Shown one piece after another: positions 38,620-47,600 of a DNA stretch of 64,000 nucleotides. The notes below the pieces were generated by a model. The model saw only the letters and a list, made by a program, of their open reading frames with translations, searched no databases and was not told the origin of the DNA. Positions within the stretch are counted from its first letter, which is position 1. Each line of letters starts with the position of its first letter. The stretch is from Actinostola sp. cb2023 (taxonomy: Eukaryota > Cnidaria > Anthozoa > Actiniaria > Actinostolidae): NCBI GenBank assembly GCA_033675265.1, contig JAUJYZ010000773.1, forward strand, positions 124,001 to 188,000, written 5' to 3'. The position numbers and the translations under genes are program-made.

Positions 38620-41600
38620 TAATAATAATAATAATTTCAATTGCGCAAAAAGCATGTGAAATGATCTTTTGCGCATTACATCTATTTACAACTATAATTG
38701 CAGTGGAACCCCGGTATAACGGTCACCCCGGTATAACGGACCCCCCGGTATAACGGACACCCCGGTATAACTAACACACCCCGGTATAACGGACACACCG
38801 GTATAACGGACCCCCCGGTATAACGGACACCCCGGTATAACGGACCCCCCGGTATAACGGACACCCCGGTATAACGGACACCCCGGTATAACGGACACCC
38901 CGGTATAACGGACACCCCGGTATAACGGACACCCCGGTATAACGGACACCCCGGTATAACGGACACCCCGGTATAACGGACACCCCGGTATAACGGACAC
39001 CCCGGTATAACGGACAGTTTTTATAGGTCCCGGCGGAAAGGTGATACATTTTCTGTTAAAAAGACCCCGTTATAACGGACATTCGTTATAACGGACAACG
39101 GACACTTTTTTACAGCCCGAACAGCAAAATGTAATACAAAATCAACCCCGTTATAACGGACAGTCTGAGTCTTTCGTCACACCATTGTTCGTGAAGATTT
39201 ATTCCTGGTTAGAGACGAATGGAAATGAATATTTGCAAGAAGATAAGCATTTGGTTAGAAAAAGAAGTTTCCCTTGTATTATCAAGGTTTTATGTTTGTT
39301 TTCATTTGAGACGTTTCAAATGTTGCGTTATTGATGTATGCTATAATAGAGGTTTCTATTAATAAATTCAATAAAAAGTGACGTAATCTGTAAGAAACCC
39401 CGTTATAACGGACACCCCGTTATAACGGACACTTTCTCTGGTCCCTTCGGTGTCCGTTATAACGGGGTTCCACTATATAAAAAATAAATAAAATATACAT
39501 TATATACAAGAAGAAAAAAGTGCAAGGACTAACATAAAAATGCCATTAGTACTGCTCAGATCTCTCATCAGCTAGGGCTATTTGACAGGGTTACGTAGTA
39601 AAGCAGTATTTGACAGGGTTAGTAAAGCAGTATTTGACAGGGTTAGTAAAGTAGTATTTGACAGGGTTAGTAAAGCAGTATTTGACAGAGTTAGTAAAGC
39701 AGTATTCGAATGGCTAACGAAAGCGCTGTGCTAGGTTTGTCTCTAGCAGTCCTGACATGTGTTATCAAGAACTATTCCTGATATTTAGCTAATCTTGATG
39801 CAGATGCCTACACTTTGTTTTGCGTTACCCATGTCAGGGGTGTACTGTGGATACAAGACAGTGCTGGTGAGATATTGAGAGAGAGAAACAGGTCAAAAAG
39901 GACACACAGAATAAAGAGACCCAGAGAGCAGTAGACATGACTAGAATTGCTCGACTATGGTGGTACATCTAGTGATTATTTCAACATATGTTAGACACGC
40001 TACAGGCTAAACGATCATTGTACACATAACAACGACTACCACTTCCGGTGACGAAACTTGAGGTTATCACCTTGCGTCCTTATATTACTAGCTGTTTGTA
40101 TATATATTGCAACAAGGTGTATATTATACACTTTATACGGAAGGGATTGTAGATCAAACAAGCTTAAACGCAGATAAGGTAAGTGAGTTAAGTAGCCATA
40201 TCAGGCGATACTGACTGTGCATACTTAGTGCAATAACACGCATGCACTGTAGTAATATCATGAGTAGCATTTGAACAGCATTCAATGAACGTACGTAGTC
40301 TAGATCAGCATAAATTGAACATATCAAAAAACGAACTAGTCAGACTTGTGTTGGGCGTATAGAATAGTCATATAGAATGTAGTAAAAGAGTATAAAAATG
40401 TATTACTTCCAGTAATTGTATGGGTCTTATGAGATTATTTCAGTGAAGTTTCAGCTAAATCAAATTTTGAACGATTTACGTTCTAGTCCCCCTCAAGAGA
40501 AAATGAAAAGGTCTCTAAACCGCCGGGCACCCCGGTCCATGATCGTACTTTACAATATAATACTAAAAACACATAAAATAATTCATATATGAGTTTTGAA
40601 TTCTAAAGAAAGATCTAGAATATACAGGGTGTCCCAAAAGTTCGTAGCCCTACTTTGGCACCAATAAAACCATGCTTGTTAATCGATTAGTTCAACAGAA
40701 TTTTTATATCACAATGCTCACTCATAGTACTGTTTGCCGTAAAAATATCAGTATCCTGCGTGCCCTCCTTTATTTTTTTATGACATTTCTCACGGGACGC
40801 GGCATTCAACTGGGCAAGTCTCGAATGATACACTTCCCCATGCATGGCGCAGTCGTCTCTTCAGCTGTGTCATGGTTTTCGGTGCTGGATCTCTATACAC
40901 AGCTTTATCTATGATGCTCCAAAGATTCTCCATTGGATTTAAATCTGGGGAATTGGGAGGCCAATCACCTTTCTCTATAAAGTTCGACAAATTTCTCTGG
41001 CACCAGTTTTGCGAGACTATGGCTGTGTGAGCTGGCGCTCCATCCTGAACAAATGTCATGTTCCTGTTAGCACTAAATAGCTTCCTCTTGACTGGGTCAT
41101 CTGATGCAGATCGACGGTTCAGCAAAGGTCTGACTTCTTCCTCAAGGATGTAATTGATGTTAGTAGTCCGCCGTTAAGGATTGCCCTTGTGGTAAGAACT
41201 TCTTGGCCGGTCATTCCGCCCCAAATGACCCACTTAGCGCTCTTTTTGGCCTGATAAGCTGGGGGAATTTGACTCTCCTGAGAACCCCAAACAACATCGT
41301 TTTTCGGATTTGGGAGCTGAAAAATATATTTAATGCACTCGTCGGAAAAGAGAAAGTCTTCCCATTCTTTTGCCGTAAGTTTCCTGTATTTATAGGCAAA
41401 CTTCCGCCGAGCTTTGCGTTGCTTGTCTGTCAGGAGTCAGTGGCTTCTTTTGACGACGGAAAGGTTTCCAACCTTTCTTTATATTCATGTAACGCAAGAT
41501 CGTCATCCTAGAACCAGATAAACCCTTGACATCTAACTGCCTCGCTATTTCAGTTTGTACATCGCTTTTTCGATCACTTTTCTGGCTGTTTGGCTTAGAA

Positions 41601-44600
41601 CAGTTGGCCTTCCTGATCTTCTTTTGTCTTCAAACTCCTCTCGAACAGACCATTTCTTGACCAAACACTGGCGCTGACTGGCTTCTCTTAAGAATTTTTG
41701 ATATTACTTTTACTGATTTTCCTGAGGATCTCAAAATAGCGAATTGGGCTCTCAAATAACTTAATTTTCTTGTGTTTACAGGATTCATCTTTATAAAAAA
41801 AAGTAAAAACTAACTGAGAAAAACCCTCAGATAAGTCAGTGAGACATGCACAAAAATGGCGGGAAATATACGCAACGCGCGCGACCCAATTTGCACATTT
41901 TGGCGGGAAAAAAAAATCAGTACAGTTTACGCTACTTTAAAGTGTAGAATAGATACAAAATATGACAGCTGATATATTTGTGTGAATTAGGCAAAAAACA
42001 CGGTCATTTTGTTGTAAAACTAAATGAAATACACGTTTATAAAGTAGGGCTACGAACTTTTGGGACACCCTGTATTGCTATATAATATGAAGTCAACAGC
42101 TTGTTTAGATGTCACAAATCATTGTCAGATTGTGATTGGTTAAAACAAATGAATGCTTCTTTGAAACTGATTCAAGTTTTGATGTCACAAATCATTGTGA
42201 TTGGCTAAAACGTCTTCTGCCTTTTGATTGGTTCAGATGGAATCCTTTCAGTGTGCTTGGTTGTAACCATTATTCTCACAATTCACTTTGCTTTTCTCTA
42301 CAGACTAAGTGGTCATCATGGTCAGCGGTCTCACCACCATAGTCGTCACAGTTTTCCTGAAACTCTGTACCGACACGACCAGCCGACGCCCTGCTACCAT
42401 CTACAGGCCGCAATGCCCTCCTGGGTACTGTGCGCTGGGAGACTACGCACAAGGAACCAATACACACGAGCCAAACTATGGCGTTACTCTGTGCTTTCGC
42501 ACCAGAAATGGGTCTTCCTTGCTCGCAAGGCCTGTTGGGTATCGACAAATATGGAGCACTGAACATGGGTTTGACGAGGAGAATCGAGAACCGAACGAGT
42601 CAGGCGAGAGCTCGGGGAGCGGTAGTACTACGGGAGATTCTTCTGGCTCAGGCTCTTCATCAGGCAAACCTAAAATTGTTGCGTTTTGGCGCGCAATTCC
42701 TCCATCAGACGATTACGTAACGATCGGCGACGTCGTTACCACTGATTACGAACAACCCTCGAAAATGATGACGTGTGTGGTGCATAAGTCCTTGGTCACC
42801 ATGGCAACTCGTGGAAGGAGGGTCTGGCAGGAGAATTCAGGGGCAGCAAGTATATGGTCCACAGCTCGCAGGGACGACTACTTGGACCTAAGAACGTTTA
42901 CAACAAACGACAACAAAGACGCTCCTGACGCACAAACGTTCAAGTCCCTTACGCTTGAGGTCATTCCACCACCACATGATGGGGCTTTTATTACAAGAAC
43001 CATTAGAGGCAAGGACCTACATTTGGTGTACAGGGACCATAATAGTAGGGCCTATGAGACACTAAGTGTTTATGTCCCTCAGCCACCACCAGGATTTGTA
43101 CCCATCGGCTATTACGCTGAGAAAAGCCACGAGAAAAGCAAAGATGCCCAAGTAACAGTAGTTAAAGTACTGACTACTTATGGCTCACGACTTATACTCA
43201 CACCCGCTGGTTACCGACGGGTCATGGATCACATCGACACTGGCCGTAAAAGGTTACTAACATTTTGGAGACCAATTCCTGCCCCTGGGTACCACTGCAT
43301 GGGAGATATTGCTACTGTTGACCAACATAAGCCACCATCATCTGATGCCATGGCGTGTTTGCACTGGAGTTTGGTAGGGAGGAGTCAGAGGGGATCAAGA
43401 ATTTGGTGGAACAGAGAAAAACCTTATAAACAAAGCCATCGTAGGAAAGATTTCACCCTGTGGGGGGTGGGGTGTAAGGAGGACTGTGCGTCAACTAATA
43501 CATTTGTTGCTTATCCTGGCTTTGTAACCCCACCTTCTGAGCAATCGCTATTTCACTGCATATCAAATCAAAGTATTGAAATCTAGTACCCAGGCTACAT
43601 GCAGTCATTATAATCCACAGGTATCCCAAATAGCAGTTTTAAAACTGAACATCAGAAATATCTGCATTGACTGCATATTGCAGTATTTTAGCTTATTTTT
43701 ATATATTTTTTTAGATATTTCTAACTCTAATTTTTAAAATTTAGGATTAGTATTCTTAGCATTATTTTCTAGTACCGGTAGTCGTAAAGTTCAATAGTTA
43801 TGTAAAAGCGCTCTATAAATATTATTATTATATAATTGTAAAACAGGATATTCTTATAAAGGATATAAGGACTTCATCCAAATATATAATGGAGTAGTGT
43901 AACAGAGTATTAAAGTGCCTATGAAACGAAAAACCAGACCCGGTTTTCATTTCCTACTACAATAGTTTAGTATTTGCTTGTTTACATGGTGTTAATAAAA
44001 AGTGAATAGACCAATCCAAGGTTAATTCCACCATTTTGTAGGGGGTGCAAACCCAGGGGGGGGGGGGGGGGGGGGGTACTCATGGGTATCAGTGACGGGG
44101 AGGTGCGAAGACCTTTTCTGGGTTTGAAAGTTGTGGCTTGGGACTTTTTTTGGGTTATCAATTTTTTGGTGGACTTTTTTTGGCAAGGACTTTTTGGGGG
44201 GTTGATAAAAATGATACCATACCGTTCTCGATTTTATGCGGAGACAAATTGGACTTTTTGGGGGTTACGATTTTGGCCCGTTGGACTTTTTTGGGGTCTT
44301 GTTTTTGCCTTCCCGTCACTGATACTCCTGAGTACCCCCCCCCCCTGGGGTGCAAACACGGCTAATTTCAGTCAAAACATTGTCACTCTGAGGTTCAATA
44401 ACTCCAATTGACTTTGTTGGATTTTCGATTTGAAAGTTGCTTTAAATTAATATTAGCTAAAATATTGTTGTGACTGAAAATGAGACTACAAAGAGCATTT
44501 AAACTATATTTACAGCTATTTCAAATCTGCCCGTAGTTCTTATCAGTTTTAAACCAATTAGCATATTCTCGTACGTATGTTTTTAATTGGGAATGAACAT

Positions 44601-47600
44601 AAAAACCTGATTTACTGCAGCTGTGGCCTTCGCTTTGCCACCATATTTATAGACAGCAATCACAGAGCATAAACCTTTTAAAAGAAATATAGATTTTGAA
44701 AAGCCGAACAGATCGAACGGAGTTATAACAGCTCAAAGTGATCATGTTTTGACTGGAAATTAGCCGTGTTTGCACCCCCTACAAGATGGTGCAATTAACC
44801 TTGGATTGGCCTATTGAGCTTGAGGAACATTTTTTATTTCGTGCTTGAAGTTGGGCACTTTGGGTTTCAAAGTTCGACAATTCCTGCTCGGTCAAACTAT
44901 AGAAATGTGACGTCAAGAGTTGTGCACAACAAAGGCATGCAAACCTCTTGACGTCACCAAGCCATTGTCTTGTCGCACATTTTGGTTGAAAATCATAATT
45001 TTCGAATAGCAATTAAAGTCGATGTTTAAACACAGCAAATGTTCAGAGAAAGACCAAACACCAATAATGTACAATAAAACAAGGGTCGACATTTTCGTTT
45101 CATGGGCACTTTTTAAAACACCTACTACACAATGGGACAGTAATAGTGTCCTTTGCAGCTGTTATTACCAAACTTGTACCCAATCCCACTCCTTCCTTGT
45201 TGAAAGAGGTCCTGGATACCAGATCATTGTGAAGATTCATGTATAAATTAAAATATGTAATAAAAATTTGATGTCCGTCTTCCTGTGTTGAATTTATTAC
45301 GATTATAATCCAGTCTCCCAGTGCTATAAAACCATTTGATGCCATAGAGCCATTTGATGGATCTGTTTAATAGTAAATCATCATTATTCTTACTGTACAT
45401 ACCTTGGCTTCTAAGTACTTCCCACAATGCTTGAATGACGTTCCATACCAAATCCAAATCCAAATGAAAGAGATGAAATACAGCTGAAGGACGAGTAGCT
45501 GAGAAGAGAGCATCTGTTCTTGTAAGTGAAGAAATTGGTAAATCTGTCAGTCTACCAAGGTATAAAACCAGTGCTTGTAACTGCTGTTTTATGATGTCAG
45601 GCATCTGAAGTAGACGCTGGTTAAACTGATTGTCTGGTATATCAACCATGTTCCATGAACTTAATAAACAACTGAAAAGAACAAACAATCATTATTAGAA
45701 AAACTAGGTTTTAGATCCTAAAAGGGAAGGAGGGAGGGAGGGAGAGGGAGGGAGGGAGGGAGAGGGAGGGAGGGGGAGGGATGAGGGAGAGGGGAAGGGA
45801 GAGGGGAAGGGAGAGGGGAAGGGAGAGGGGAAGGGAGAGGGGAAGGGAGAGGGGAAGGGAGAGGGGAAGGGAGAGGGGAAGGGAGAGGGGAAGGGAGAGG
45901 GGAAGGGAGAGGGGAAGGGAGAGGGGAAGGGAGAGGGGAAGGGAGAGGGGAAGGGAGAGGGGAAGGGAGAGGGGAAGGGAGAGGGGAAGGGAGAGGGGAA
46001 GGGAGAGGGGAAGGGAGAGGGGAAGGGAGAGGGGAGGGAGAGGGGAAGGGAGAGGGGAGGGGAGAGGGGGAGGGAGAGGGGAAGGGAGAGGGGGGGAGAG
46101 GGGAGGGAGAGGGGAGGGAGGGGAAGGGAGAGGGGAAGGGAGAGGGGAAGGGAGAGGGGAAGGGAGAGGGGGGGAGAGGGGAAGGGGAGAGGGAAGAGGG
46201 GAAGGGGAGGGGAAGGGAGAGGGGAAGGGAGAGGGGAAGGGAGAGGGGAAGGGAGAGGGGAAGGGAGAGGGGAAGGGAGAGGGGAAGGGAGAGGGGAAGG
46301 GAGAGGGGAAGGGAGAGGGGAAGGGAGAGGGGAAGGGAGAGAGGAAGGGAGAGAGGAAGGAAGACAGGAAGGAAGACAGGAAGGGAGAGAGGAAAGTAAA
46401 GAATGAAAGCCTGAATGAAATTGAGAATGAAGAATAGGATAGCACATGTGATTTGAGTTTGTCAGTTCGTTCTCTCCCTTGTTTCGAGGGTATTTCTCCG
46501 GGTACTCCGGTTTTCCTCCCTCAATAAAAACGAACTAGTGAGCTGAACGAAAGTTGTATACATGTATAGAATATTAGAATGTAGTGGTAGTGTGTGTGAG
46601 TACAGTGTACCCCAATTAGTGCGCAAGCGCTAGAACACATTGGACACTTCAATAAATAGTTATTTATTTATTATGATTTTATTTAGCAGGAAGGATAGAA
46701 AAAGAGAAAAGAGAAAACTTTCATGCTGTCATTCAAACCCAGTAATGACTATTAATTATTTACCTGTTTAAATAGTTATGCAAATAAGACATGAACTTCG
46801 CACATTCTTTCCTAATCTCTATACACTTTGCATTCATTTCATCTGTAGAAAAATTAAACCAAGTATGTATATACAGCTTATTTGATGGTTTGACAGATAA
46901 TACACACGAATATTTTGTGAGTTGCATAGGATCTTTCTGAGCCCGTAGGGTGAGGAAAAATACGAGCAAATGAGTAAAATGTCTGCAAATTTATCTGTCA
47001 AACTATCAAATAAAGGGTTTATTATTCCACAATTGATTTTGTTTATTTGTTTCCTGAAGTTTTTGAGCCAATTTTGCTATGTTTTCCATGTGCGCGCCAG
47101 CTGCTGTGTAATACACTTGCATATTTTGCGTGGTCTCTTGGCCTTATATGGTAAAATGATGCACGGGTGGAATAATAAAGTAAAGATCTGATAGGGACTA
47201 GCGGCTAAACTAGTACATATAACTGATAGATAGGGACTAGCGGCTAAACTAGTACATATAACTGATAGATAGGGACTAGCGGCTAAACTAGTACATATAA
47301 CTGATAGATAGGGACTAGCGGCTAAACTAGTACATATAACTGATAGATAGGGACTAGCGGCTAAACTAGTACATATAACTGATAGATATGGACTAGCGGC
47401 TAAACTAGTACATATAACTGATAGACAGAAACTAGCGGTTAAACTAGTAGAGACTAGCTGCGTTGGTGTAATAACAATCAACAAGTGTGTAGAATGAAAC
47501 TTTTACACAGTGTAAAAAGTCACTAAATTTACCAACGTTTCGGACATAGTCCTTCGTCAAAGTTATTGTCAGTAACACTACTTACATGACAATGGTAATA

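Noticed and set aside
42303..42342. Thrombospondin-like WSSWS frame at the start of the Vps62 exon
   Set aside because: The frame ends after a dozen codons and has none of the TSP1 cysteines; the overlapping 422-codon frame is clearly the gene.
45704..46447. RERGRERG and PSPFPSPF frames on both strands
   Set aside because: Polypurine tract with a 12-bp unit; no gene features.
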